Positions 34,345-42,957 of a stretch of DNA of 64,000 nt are shown one piece after another. A program made the position numbers and the translations under genes. The first letter of the stretch is position 1. The number at the start of each line of letters is the position of its first letter. Source of the stretch: CAYVOV01 sp964453525 (GTDB lineage: Bacteria; Chloroflexota; Dehalococcoidia; Dehalococcoidales; UBA2162); contig CAYVOV010000002.1 in NCBI GenBank assembly GCA_964453525.1, positions 1 to 64,000 of the forward strand, given 5' to 3'. A model generated the notes under the pieces. The model was not told where the DNA came from. It ran no database searches and saw only the letters and a list, made by a program, of their open reading frames with translations.

Positions 34345-36351
34345 TTATTTTTTCTTTGTCTTCGCCGGAGTCTTTTTTGAGGGAGCAGCTTTGTCATTTT
34401 TCAGGATGCCCCTTTTCAGGAAGTCTTCACTGATGTAACCCAGACCCAGTTCCTGCAAAGACTCTCTGGTAGGAATTCCCTGGTTATTCCATCCCTTGAA
34501 TTTGTAATATTCGTCCAGGAGCTTCGTTTCAAGCTCAGGAAACCTTCTTCTCCAGTGGTCCTCAGGCGGCTTCTCATCACTTCTCCTCATGCCTCTTCTT
34601 ATATTAATCGCTCTGAGCAGAGTCCGGTTTCTCCGGGCTATTTGTGATAACCCGGCTTCATCGATATCGATTCCGGTCGCCGACGAGATAAAAGCCGGGA
34701 AATTGTGTATATGATAAGGAGGTTTAAGGGGGAACGATGACAGACCAGCGCACACTCCCAGAGAGTCATCGATATAGTGCATCTTCTCCTGCCAGTCAAC
34801 AATGTCGCAGGCTGCTTCAACGGTCGGGTAATAAGGATTCGAGTGTTCTCCGCGAGGGTCCCAGTCAAGAAAGTATTGCTTGAACTTTTCATCGGGAACC
34901 TGTATCCAGTCCTTTGCAAAATTTTCCCTCTCTTCTCTGGTGGCAAAGGGTTCCTGAGGGAAAGACCCTTCAATCTGGGTAATGTTTATCTTCTCACCGG
35001 TAGCGTACATAAGGAAATAGACGGGATTCAGCATTCCCAACTTCAGAGGCAACTGCTCATGTTTTTTAATAGTGTTATGGTCATATTCTTCGGCGCCATT
35101 ACCAATCTGGCGGGCGGCGTGATAAACGCCATTGGCCAGAACATCTCCTATCCCTTCCCGCCGTACGATTCTGTCAAGCAACCAGAAGAACCTGCCCTCG
35201 TTATCGGGTGGAAATCCCGGCAGATCCTTATCAGTTAAAATACCGGCTTCACAAAGCTCCAGGGCGAAAGCCATCACCTGAGGGGCAGTGAATCCGTCCA
35301 CGCCGTACTCCGTAGCCCGCTGAGCGATTCTAAAACCGAAATCCAGGTCTGACATGGCTGCCATTGTATAGGTAAGCTTCGTATAGCATTTCATCATGTA
35401 CTTAGAAACTCCCGGGTAGGAAACTATTGCTCCGCATTTCATCGGACAGTTATAGCAGCTTATTAACCGCTCTAGCACACTTTCCTGAGTTTTTCTCCAC
35501 TTCCTTTCAACATTCCTGGTCCAGAAATCTCTTCTTCTGTGGCGGGCATTTCCCCAGGTGAAATTGGCGGTGTGCCACTCCTCATCATATAATGCCATCT
35601 CCTGAGGTGAGCCCAGCCCGGCTATAATGGGAGGTACTCCCGGTATTGGATTTTCATTTCTCCATTTAATATACTGCAGCACTTCATTGCAGAGCGCGAA
35701 AAACTCTGTCGGGCGGGCAATATTAATTTCCTTTGTTCCGCGGACGGCTATTGCCTTTACCCCTTTATCGCCCATAACGGCGCCTATTCCTAATCTACTG
35801 GCACTGGACCTGCCATGCTCGATGGAGGCATAGTATACCCGGTTTTCACCGGCAAGGCCTATAGATGCTATCTGGGCTTTTGGTTCGTCCAGCTCCTGGC
35901 GGATGAGTTCTTCGGTTTCAACAGCGCCTTTACCTCGTAAATGAGAAGCATCCCGTATTTCTATCTTGTCATTGTTTATCCACAAATAGACCAGGTCAGG
36001 TGACTTGCCGCGGAGGACGACTTTGTCATAACCGGCAAACTTCAATTCCGGTGCCCAGAATCCTCCCATCATTGAATACGCCATCAGCGAAGTCTGAGGA
36101 GAAAAGGTAGAAACAATGGTACGATTGGCGCCGGGAGCAGGTGTGCCACATAAAAGACCGGTGCCGAATATTAATAGGTTATCAGGAGAAAAGGGCTCGA
36201 TTTCAGGGGGAACCCTGTCCCATAACATTTTGGCGTTGGTACCCAGTCCGCCGAGATAAAGTCCGGTTAATGCCGGGTCAGTTCCTTCTTTCTCGATATT
36301 TCCCCGGGAAAGGTCAATCTGCAGGTCGACTCCTGTCTCCGCATACCTCAT
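34345..36351 (-). CDS. Aldehyde:ferredoxin oxidoreductase-family tungstoenzyme (BamB-like)
   Basis: This 668-residue protein has the AOR N-domain (to about 205) with the tungstopterin-binding GLYLGGLGTNAK, TGLLCGTPAPGANR and SMMGGFWAPELK, and the C-domain with the first cluster motif CYNCPMKCG (about 297-305) and a later Cys in GVCAGLSS, matching the CxxCxxxC...C cluster of AOR enzymes. Length and layout match BamB of class II benzoyl-CoA reductase as well as other AORs. The gene order makes BamB-type function attractive but substrate residues cannot be read. Biosynthesis of tungstopterin would be needed. The operon is headed by paaX 54 bp upstream. Confidence 0.93.
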   Translation of the reverse strand: MRYAETGVDLQIDLSRGNIEKEGTDPALTGLYLGGLGTNAKMLWDRVPPEIEPFSPDNLLIFGTGLLCGTPAPGANRTIVSTFSPQTSLMAYSMMGGFWAPELKFAGYDKVVLRGKSPDLVYLWINNDKIEIRDASHLRGKGAVETEELIRQELDEPKAQIASIGLAGENRVYYASIEHGRSSASRLGIGAVMGDKGVKAIAVRGTKEINIARPTEFFALCNEVLQYIKWRNENPIPGVPPIIAGLGSPQEMALYDEEWHTANFTWGNARHRRRDFWTRNVERKWRKTQESVLERLISCYNCPMKCGAIVSYPGVSKYMMKCYTKLTYTMAAMSDLDFGFRIAQRATEYGVDGFTAPQVMAFALELCEAGILTDKDLPGFPPDNEGRFFWLLDRIVRREGIGDVLANGVYHAARQIGNGAEEYDHNTIKKHEQLPLKLGMLNPVYFLMYATGEKINITQIEGSFPQEPFATREERENFAKDWIQVPDEKFKQYFLDWDPRGEHSNPYYPTVEAACDIVDWQEKMHYIDDSLGVCAGLSSFPLKPPYHIHNFPAFISSATGIDIDEAGLSQIARRNRTLLRAINIRRGMRRSDEKPPEDHWRRRFPELETKLLDEYYKFKGWNNQGIPTRESLQELGLGYISEDFLKRGILKNDKAAPSKKTPAKTKKK

Positions 36352-36405
36352 TTTCTACCCTCTCAGGTTGCACAGTATCATAATAATTTTATTAAGAACG
36401 AAAAG

Positions 36406-37281
36406 TTAATATGCTTCTACCACCGAATAAAAATACTCATTGGCTTTTTCAGTCAGCAGGTCGTGGAATTCCTGAAACAGAGCTGCCGCCTTGGGCCGTA
36501 ACCAGTCTTCAGGTAACAGTTCTTCGGGTAGGTCAGGGTCATAGAAGGGTAATTTTCTGTATTCATGAATCAGAGCAAATCTTTCCACGAAGTGCTCACT
36601 GGCCTCGACAGGCTCAACGGCCTGAAGGCGCTGCAGCCAGTTCTCATATCTGGGCTGGTATTCCGCCATAAATCTGGCGTACATTTCATGTATCCGGTCC
36701 AGGTCCCAGCACGTTGATACTACTTTACTGGCATCAACAAGGCCCTGCTGCCTGGCCTGAAAGATTTGAATACGCTCGGTGACACCGAATTTTTCCGCCA
36801 GCTCTATCACTTCCGCGGTTAAATCATAGGGTGAAATCATGGTAGCCCCTCCCAGTGTCCCGTATCCCATCCAGATTAGTTCGCGGCGGAATAGGTCCCT
36901 CGTTTTCCGGTTCTGTTCGGGAATCGAATAGGTCACGATATTCCAGGTCCCGTCCCAAGTGGTGTCTTTCCTGACGAAGATGCGCTGGGCTCCCGTGGTG
37001 AGCAGGTTATGTCCCTCTGTGGTCAGGGAGTAATAGCTTTTGCGTGCCCGACTCTTTCCCCTGCTCCTTACTTTTAGCAGACCGGAACGGCACATTCGGG
37101 ATACCGCCGACCTCACCGCCTGCTCGGAAAGCCCGAAGTTACCGAAGAGGACTATCAGACTCCCGATGCCGATTTCTTCTCCACGGTCGAGAAGGTAGTC
37201 CCCGTACAGGGTCAGCATGGCTGATTGCGGACGAATAACACGTTTACGAGTATTCTGTGAACTTAAAGTCTTATATGTCAT
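36406..37281 (-). CDS. paaX: PaaX-type transcriptional repressor
   Basis: This 291-residue protein begins with a winged helix (RPQSAMLTLYGDYLLDRGEE, then FGLSEQAVRSAVSRMCRSG) and continues with the PaaX central block TWDGTWNIVTYSIPEQNRKTR and RELIWMGYGTLGG (the first split: WDGTWNIVTYSIP). PaaX represses aromatic catabolic genes and is relieved by phenylacetyl-CoA in known cases. Here it lies 54 bp before the AOR gene on the same strand and is probably both the regulator and first gene of the operon. The ligand may be a different aryl- or acyl-CoA. A consensus promoter is at 37316-37344. Confidence 0.9.
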   Translation of the reverse strand: MTYKTLSSQNTRKRVIRPQSAMLTLYGDYLLDRGEEIGIGSLIVLFGNFGLSEQAVRSAVSRMCRSGLLKVRSRGKSRARKSYYSLTTEGHNLLTTGAQRIFVRKDTTWDGTWNIVTYSIPEQNRKTRDLFRRELIWMGYGTLGGATMISPYDLTAEVIELAEKFGVTERIQIFQARQQGLVDASKVVSTCWDLDRIHEMYARFMAEYQPRYENWLQRLQAVEPVEASEHFVERFALIHEYRKLPFYDPDLPEELLPEDWLRPKAAALFQEFHDLLTEKANEYFYSVVEAY

Positions 37282-37315
37282 TTAATTTATATGGCGTTTT
37301 ATTTTCGTTATATAA

Positions 37316-37344
37316 ATAATAAACACATTCGGCATTTTTGTCAA
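37316..37344 (-). promoter_or_regulatory. Promoter of paaX-AOR-Hdr operon
   Basis: TTGACA (37344-37339), a 17-nt spacer and TATTAT (37321-37316) on the minus strand, 35 nt before the paaX start. Downstream lies an imperfect inverted repeat ATATGGCG/CGTTATAT (37290-37313), a plausible PaaX operator over the transcription start. Confidence 0.68.
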
Positions 37345-37424
37345 TAGGGAGCTAGAAAACTTTTTACTTAATTATGGTTGCACAGGCAACAATGAATACC
37401 AATATTTCTTTAGCCGCTGTGGTT

Positions 37425-37504
37425 CCCTTCGGCTTCGCTCAGGACAGGCTAGCTACTCACCATGAGCGGCACGCATTCCCACTCATCCTGAGCTTGTCGA
37501 AGGG
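37425..37504. repeat. REP-like palindromic repeat
   Basis: CCCTTCG (37425-37431) with nearby CTCAGGA pairs with TCCTGAG and CGAAGGG (37498-37504). The right arm shares CCTGAGCTTGTCGAAGGG with the repeat at 22127-22186. It is the only notable feature of the 37345-37726 gap besides the promoter area. Confidence 0.65.
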
Positions 37505-37726
37505 TCTCTAACTAAGATTGAGAAGAACCCTAGAAAAGGTATCAGTTGATACTCCCAACCTGAACATGAACTCTGTTTTACACCTGGTTGAAAGTGCTGT
37601 AAAATAAACGAATTCACAGAGTCCTCAGTTAAGTACCCGCGCTCTCGACCCCGCCTGGCAGGACAGCAGTGACGAGAATATCGGATTCTGGGGATAGAAC
37701 ACGGTCAGTAAGCTAAGAGCCGAACA

Positions 37727-39085
37727 ATGAGAAGAGCCGCACTGCAGAAAGACTGGACAAAAGGCAGCATTGCCGGTAATCTCTGGTCTCTATCCTGGCC
37801 TATTATTATCACTCAAAGCCTGAATATGCTGGGTCCCACTATCGACATGATTTGGGTGGGGAGACTGGGAGCAGCCTCTATTGCCGGAGTCGGTATTTCC
37901 GGCATGGTCGTCCAGATGATTAACTCGATAATGATGGGCCTTACCACCGGGATGAGGGCGATGATTGCCCGCTTCGTTGGAGCCGGTGACGCCGAAGGTG
38001 CCAATCACGTGGCGAGGCAGGCTTTCACTGTCAGCGCCGGCTTCGCCCTGCTTATGGCAGCAATAGGCATTTTCCTTTCCGAACCGATATTAATCCTGTT
38101 CGGCCTGGAGACCGACGTCGTCGCCGAAGGGACGGCATACATGCGGATAATGTTCATCGGCTCGGCGGCAATGTCCTTCCGGATGATGGGTGAGGGAATT
38201 ATGCAGGCCTCGGGAGATACGCAGACTCCGATGAGGATAGCCGTTTTCTACAGGCTTTTCCACGTTGCCCTCTGTCCTTTACTCATCTTCGGCTGGTGGA
38301 TATTCCCCAAACTGGGTGTCAGCGGAGCGGCTACGACCAATATCATCTCTCAGGGACTGGGACTGGTTGTCGGATTATGGATACTCTTTACCGGGCGTAC
38401 CCGGATGCGGCTATCACTGAATAACTTTCGCTTCGCCCCAGATATAATCTGGCGGATAGTCAGGATTGGAATTCCGGCTGCTGTCACCGGCATGCAAAGG
38501 ACTCTTGCCCAGCTCGTTTTAATGTGGATTATTGTTCCGTTCGGCACGCTGGCGGTGGCAGCTCACACGCTGACGCACCGGGTAGAAGGAGTATTGGGAA
38601 TGCCCGCCGGGGCACTGGGCTCAGCAGCAGGAGTACTGGGCGGGCAGAACCTGGGAGCAGGCCAGCCAGGGCGGGCAGAAAAGACCGGCTGGCTGGCAAC
38701 AGGCTTTGCCGAGGCTTTCATGTTCACCTGCTGCCTGGCAATATTTCTCTGGGCAGAGCATATCATCGGTATCTTCAGCCCGGAGCCGGAAGTAATAGAG
38801 ATAGCCAGCGATTTTCTGAGGATAGCGGCGGTCGGCTTTCTGGCCTTCGGCTTTGTTATCGGATTGCAGCAGTGTCTGGCCGGTATCGGTGATACAATGC
38901 CGGCAATGGCGGTAAGCCTGGGGACGCAGTGGCTGATTCAGTTGCCCCTTGCCTATACTGTACCGCGAATTACAGACCTCGGCGTATACGGCGTACGCTG
39001 GCCGATGGCAGGTAGAATGTTACTCTCCGGCACTATCTATGCCATCTATTTTAAACTCGGCAGATGGAAGCGGAAGAAAGTCTGA
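37727..39085 (+). CDS. MATE-family multidrug/Na+ antiporter
   Basis: This 452-residue protein has about 12 membrane helices in two halves. MATE signatures include SWPIIITQSLNMLGPTIDM in helix 1 and MDRFFIG-like positions replaced by WVGRLGAASIAGVGI, and the second half starts RIGIPAAVTGMQRTL. It exports cationic or organic compounds with Na+ or H+. It is transcribed divergently from paaX, separated by 445 bp. It appears monocistronic and ends at a bidirectional hairpin. Confidence 0.9.
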   Translation: MRRAALQKDWTKGSIAGNLWSLSWPIIITQSLNMLGPTIDMIWVGRLGAASIAGVGISGMVVQMINSIMMGLTTGMRAMIARFVGAGDAEGANHVARQAFTVSAGFALLMAAIGIFLSEPILILFGLETDVVAEGTAYMRIMFIGSAAMSFRMMGEGIMQASGDTQTPMRIAVFYRLFHVALCPLLIFGWWIFPKLGVSGAATTNIISQGLGLVVGLWILFTGRTRMRLSLNNFRFAPDIIWRIVRIGIPAAVTGMQRTLAQLVLMWIIVPFGTLAVAAHTLTHRVEGVLGMPAGALGSAAGVLGGQNLGAGQPGRAEKTGWLATGFAEAFMFTCCLAIFLWAEHIIGIFSPEPEVIEIASDFLRIAAVGFLAFGFVIGLQQCLAGIGDTMPAMAVSLGTQWLIQLPLAYTVPRITDLGVYGVRWPMAGRMLLSGTIYAIYFKLGRWKRKKV

Positions 39086-39115
39086 GGTATCACAGCACTG
39101 TATCGAAATAGGAAC

Positions 39116-39143
39116 AGGCCGGGTATTCATAAATACCCGGCCT
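39116..39143. terminator. Bidirectional terminator hairpin
   Basis: A 12-bp perfect stem AGGCCGGGTATT (39116-39127) / AATACCCGGCCT (39132-39143) with a CATA loop lies between the converging MATE and DUF5679 genes, followed by ATTTC on the plus strand. Confidence 0.72.
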
Positions 39144-39169
39144 ATTTCATTATCATGTAAAGGGCGAGG

Positions 39170-39310
39170 TTATCCTTTTCCAATCCTGAACATCTTCGTT
39201 CCGCATACGGGGCATGTTCCCTGTGTAGCTGGTTTACCATTTTTCATGGTAATAGATTTGGCATCCTTCATGTCTCTTTTCGAACGACATTTCACACAAT
39301 ATGCTTCCAT
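39170..39310 (-). CDS. DUF5679-like small zinc-ribbon protein
   Basis: This 46-residue protein reads MEAYCVKCRSKRDMKDAKSI, then TMKNGKPATQGTCPVCGTKM and FRIGKG, two CxxC knuckles in the conserved DUF5679 layout. The family is tiny, abundant in Chloroflexota and of unknown function; nucleic-acid or ribosome association is possible. GGGGCTCAT-like sequence upstream offers a GGGG ribosome-binding site. The gene is too short for usual ORF thresholds but the match is full-length. Confidence 0.9.
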   Translation of the reverse strand: MEAYCVKCRSKRDMKDAKSITMKNGKPATQGTCPVCGTKMFRIGKG

Positions 39311-39355
39311 ATGAGCCCCTTATTATGAGTTATTCTTCGTAACTTTATTCAGATG

Positions 39356-41166
39356 TCAGTAGCCCATCGATTTCTTCATGTCCTGGTCAACCCAAGCGTA
39401 CCTGATTAATCCTACCCCCTGACCGTAGTGGTTTTTCAGCCAGGGCCACCAGAAAGCGTAGCTGTAGGGTAACGGGAAGGGTATAACATAGGCTTGCTCC
39501 ATGACGTAATGGTTAACCTTCTTAACCGCTTCGTAAACCCTGGGCATATCTACAAAGAGATACTCGTCCTGCTCGTTAAAGAGGTCTTCCAGATACGGGT
39601 CTGTTCCATACGGGCTGTTGATATGACTTATATTCAGTATCGCAGGGCCCCGGGTAAAAGCCTGATAAAGGTGCATGTTGAAAAACGAACCCGGGAAGGT
39701 TCGATAGAGCATTTCATCGTATGGAACGCCGGCACCGACGTGTGCAGTATAAGCTCCTCCTTCTTTAATATCCAGCTCCAGCTCGACTCCTATTTTTGCC
39801 CACATCTCTTTTATTATTGATAGTTCATCGACACGCTCCGGAATAGACTGGACAATAATACTGGTCTTGAAACCATCGGGGTAGCCGGCTTCGGCCAGAA
39901 GTTGCTTTGCTTTATCTGGGTTATATTTGAAAAGCGTTTGAATCGCCTCCGGAAGCTTATCTAATGGCTCGTAGAAAATCAAGGTCGGATTTGCCGGCCA
40001 GTTCACTATTTCAGCCTCACCAAGATAGTAGTCTTTCTTGATTATTTCGAAATCGGTAGCCATCATAAGCGCCTGGCGTACCCTGACATCACTGTAAGGA
40101 TTTTCTTCCTTTTCCTGCGCCATGCCGATTCCTTGCATTCCAGTTACGAATTTCACGTACTCGAGATCAGGAGCCGTCTTCCACAGGGTTTGGGCGTCAG
40201 TCAGCGTGACACCTGCTTGAAAGTCAAGCTTGCCGGTGCGCAGCGCTGCATAAGTAGTGGACAGGTCAGCTATTATCAGTTCCTTCATCGCATCTGGATA
40301 AGGCAGCTGGTTTCCCTTACCAGGGCCTGCCGGGTCTTTTTCCCAGTAGTTCGGATTTTTCTTGTAATTTAGTACGCTTCCTGGAACATAATCAACCAGC
40401 ATGTAAGGTCCCGTCCCGACGGCGTTTCGCCAGTCTGCCACGTTACCATATTTGGTTATCACTTCGGGGGGATAGACCCGGAAAAATCCAGCCCCTTGGA
40501 TTATCCATACAAATGCTGTCATTATTTCTTCAGGTGTCCTGATGGTTACTTGCATGGGACCTGTTTTTTCAATAGTTGCCGACGCTGTTACTTTCGGCTG
40601 TCCGCGTACTATCCATGAGTTGGGAGTATTCCCATCTTTGTTGAGCAAGTAGTTAAAGACGTATACGATATCATCCGCTGTCAATTCCCGGCCGGCCATC
40701 AGACGCCCGGCTTCACTATCGACGGGTTGCCAGTGGACACCCTTGCGAATGTTCAATACCCAGACACCTTTTTCGGGTATTTCCCAGCTCTCGGCAATCT
40801 GAGGCCCGTATGAGTCCTCTATTGAGCCGGCACCAGCGGCATAATTGGTAACTCCGCTGCCGGCAGGCCCTCTAAGCCAGTCGGAGCCCATGAATTGCTG
40901 ATATACAGTATCCACCAATGCTCCGGGTGCGGCATCGTGGCGCTATCAAAATTAGTCGGATCCATTACAGAACGATAGGTAATAGTTCCGCCATACTTGG
41001 GCTTATCGGGAGAAGGTAATGTTTCTTCCTCTTCCTCTTCTTCCTCTTCACCGATTACAACCTCTTCTTCCTCCTCTTCTTCCTCTGCCGCCGGACCGCA
41101 AGACGCCATTACCAGGGATATCGCCATCAAACAGCTCACCATCAACCACACAACTTTCTTGGCCAT
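39356..41166 (-). pseudogene. Third SBP_bac_5 lipoprotein with poly-Glu linker, frameshifted
   Basis: This is a paralogue of the 12332 and 14719 genes: signal peptide with LVMASC lipobox (Cys23), Glu-rich tether around VVIG, YGGTITYRSVMDPTNFDS, then the frame breaks near 40925-40935. The first frame reads on to a stop at 40819 after unrelated sequence. The rest (ALVDTVYQQFMGSDWLRGP onward to the MGY C-terminus) continues intact in the -1 frame from about 40925. A single missing base explains it. It could be a recent mutation, a sequencing error or a programmed -1 shift; no classical slippery heptamer is visible at the junction (CACCCGGAGCATTGG). If functional it binds a small solute like its relatives. 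Confidence 0.85.
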
Positions 41167-41300
41167 TTTAATTTCACTTCCTTCTTAGTAAACTGAAATT
41201 AATAACATCTCTTTCTGAAATATTTGTACTGACAGGTGTTTGTTAATCACCTTTTTCCCAAATGTCATATAAATCCCATTATATACCTCCCACTTTCACC

Positions 41301-41417
41301 AGCCCTGCCACAGACCTTCTTAACACCGGCTGACGTCCACCTCAGGTATCAGGTGAACGTCAGCCACCAGGCCAGGTATAAACGCCTGTAACATCCTGCT
41401 TCTTTTATAGCAGGGCT
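41301..41417 (-). ncRNA. Structured leader of third SBP gene
   Basis: The outer pair AGCCCTGC (41301-41308, plus strand) / GCAGGGCT (41410-41417) encloses a 15-position stem, GGCTGACGT-C-CACCT (41328-41342) with AGGTG-A-ACGTCAGCC (41351-41365), one mismatch, 8-nt loop. It lies 135 nt upstream of the gene on its own strand. It is the third case of a folded leader before an SBP paralogue. Confidence 0.45.
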
Positions 41418-41508
41418 AGCTCATCTAAATTATAATCCTATATATATTCGCCCTTTTTGGCTTGTTTCCCGGAAATATTTCCCCTGCTACAGATAAATTT
41501 TCAACCTC

Positions 41509-41558
41509 AAAAAAAGGACATCAGAAACCGTCAGTAAATTCGATGATTCCTGATGCCC
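41509..41558 (-). terminator. Terminator, or attenuator, upstream of third SBP gene
   Basis: On the minus strand a 14-bp stem (41558-41545 with 41529-41516, some G-U) is followed by seven T (41515-41509). It lies 180 nt after the MFS gene stop, as expected for its terminator. But it also lies about 55 nt downstream of a promoter at 41642-41619, so it could act as an attenuator of SBP transcription. Confidence 0.7.
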
Positions 41559-41618
41559 TGTCCGGGCGGAGCATTTCCCCGCTCTAGCTCATATATTATT
41601 CTTTCCCAGCTTGGCGGG

Positions 41619-41647
41619 AGTATAGTCCATAGAAAGAGTTTTGTCAA
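41619..41647 (-). promoter_or_regulatory. Candidate promoter upstream of third SBP gene
   Basis: TTGACA (41647-41642), a 17-nt spacer and TATACT (41624-41619) on the minus strand. The predicted transcript would run through the terminator hairpin and structured leader before the gene at 41166. Confidence 0.62.
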
Positions 41648-41737
41648 GACGTGGGTGAAAATAATGGCTTCAGCCAGTAAAAACCGCTCCCGATATGGGA
41701 AAAACAGCCGGATTTTCTATCGACGAACTGGCAGCGG

Positions 41738-42886
41738 TCAGTTCCGCCTGCCCCACAATAGTACACCGCAAAACAGAGTAATTACCACCATTGCTGCTCC
41801 CACGATGGAGAAACTGGTATTGAATCCGTAATTATCGATAATATAGCCGATTACCGGGGCTATTGCCGGACCTCCCCGGCTGCCCAGGTAATAGATACCT
41901 AGGACTGTAGAGCGGTTTTTCTCTGAAGTATTGCTGATAATGTAAGCCTCGGCTACAGGCATTCCGAGGTACATCGACGTGCCAATGACAACAAGTATCA
42001 CTGAAAAGCCGATACCGAAACCAACCAGGTTCAATAAATAAATCACCGGACCGGCAACCAGACCTACCGCCAGTATTACCGGTATCCTGCCGAATCGGTC
42101 AGATGCCCATCCGCCAAGCGGACCGGCCCAGAGTCCGCCTATATAGGCAAGGGACAGCATGGCCGCGGCAGCTTCCTCAGAGGCATCGAAGTTATCGACA
42201 ATATAAAGCGGGATGAAGGATATAACGGAGTAAACAACAACCATCTGGCTGACGCCAAGGATAACAAGCGCCGTCAGCCGGCGAGTATTCCCCGGCGTAG
42301 AAATCAACTCCGTATCACCGGAGATAGTTCCCTCTTTTTCTCCACCTGTATATACCAATCGCCCCAGCAGTATGTAGAAAGCGATACCAATAACAATAGC
42401 CGGGATAGAAATAGCGATGAACGTGCCGCGCCACCCGAGGGCACCGGCAATTCCGGCAGTTATCAGCGGTGCCAGGAAGAAGCTTGCGGAACCACCAATC
42501 TGGTGAAATCCCAGTGCCTTCCCCCGGTTCTCCTCGGTAGCCGAAGCGGAGACCATTGGCGCCGCCGCCGGGTGATAACCGCCACCGGCCAATCCCAGTA
42601 TCACGAGTAACAGGCCGAGAATAATATAGTTCGGGGAGAGACCGATTAAAAGTCCGGTCACGGCTATTCCAGCGACACCGATGGTCAGGACAATGCGGTT
42701 TCCGATGCGGTCTGCCAGCCACCCACCGGGAAGCTGACCGACGCCATAGGCAAGGTTGTATGCCATAAGCAGCCATCCGGCCTGGGTATAGTTCAGGGAA
42801 AAATCGTTGCGGATATAGGGCAGGAGGGGTGTTAGAAGCGCCGTCATAAGGTGATGGATAAAATGGGCAATTACAAAAAGAGGCAA
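41738..42886 (-). CDS. Major facilitator superfamily transporter
   Basis: This protein of at least 382 residues has 12 hydrophobic helices and motif GWLADRIGNR, repeated as GWASDRFGR. It is a paralogue of the protein at 8740-9978. The TTG at 42886 is used only because it is the first usable start codon. The reading frame stays open upstream, and the residues there (RFFSFLTGL before LPLF) align with the paralogue (RPYFSGLLPLF). AGGAGG lies at about 42927-42932, pointing to a start near an ATC or ATA codon around 42922. The annotated start is therefore probably about 12 residues short. Confidence 0.85.
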   Translation of the reverse strand: MPLFVIAHFIHHLMTALLTPLLPYIRNDFSLNYTQAGWLLMAYNLAYGVGQLPGGWLADRIGNRIVLTIGVAGIAVTGLLIGLSPNYIILGLLLVILGLAGGGYHPAAAPMVSASATEENRGKALGFHQIGGSASFFLAPLITAGIAGALGWRGTFIAISIPAIVIGIAFYILLGRLVYTGGEKEGTISGDTELISTPGNTRRLTALVILGVSQMVVVYSVISFIPLYIVDNFDASEEAAAAMLSLAYIGGLWAGPLGGWASDRFGRIPVILAVGLVAGPVIYLLNLVGFGIGFSVILVVIGTSMYLGMPVAEAYIISNTSEKNRSTVLGIYYLGSRGGPAIAPVIGYIIDNYGFNTSFSIVGAAMVVITLFCGVLLWGRRN

Positions 42887-42957
42887 TAAACCGGTAAGGA
42901 ACGAGAAAAATCGGTTATTTCTGATTTTATCCTCCTGACAGGTCTAAAAATACGTTT

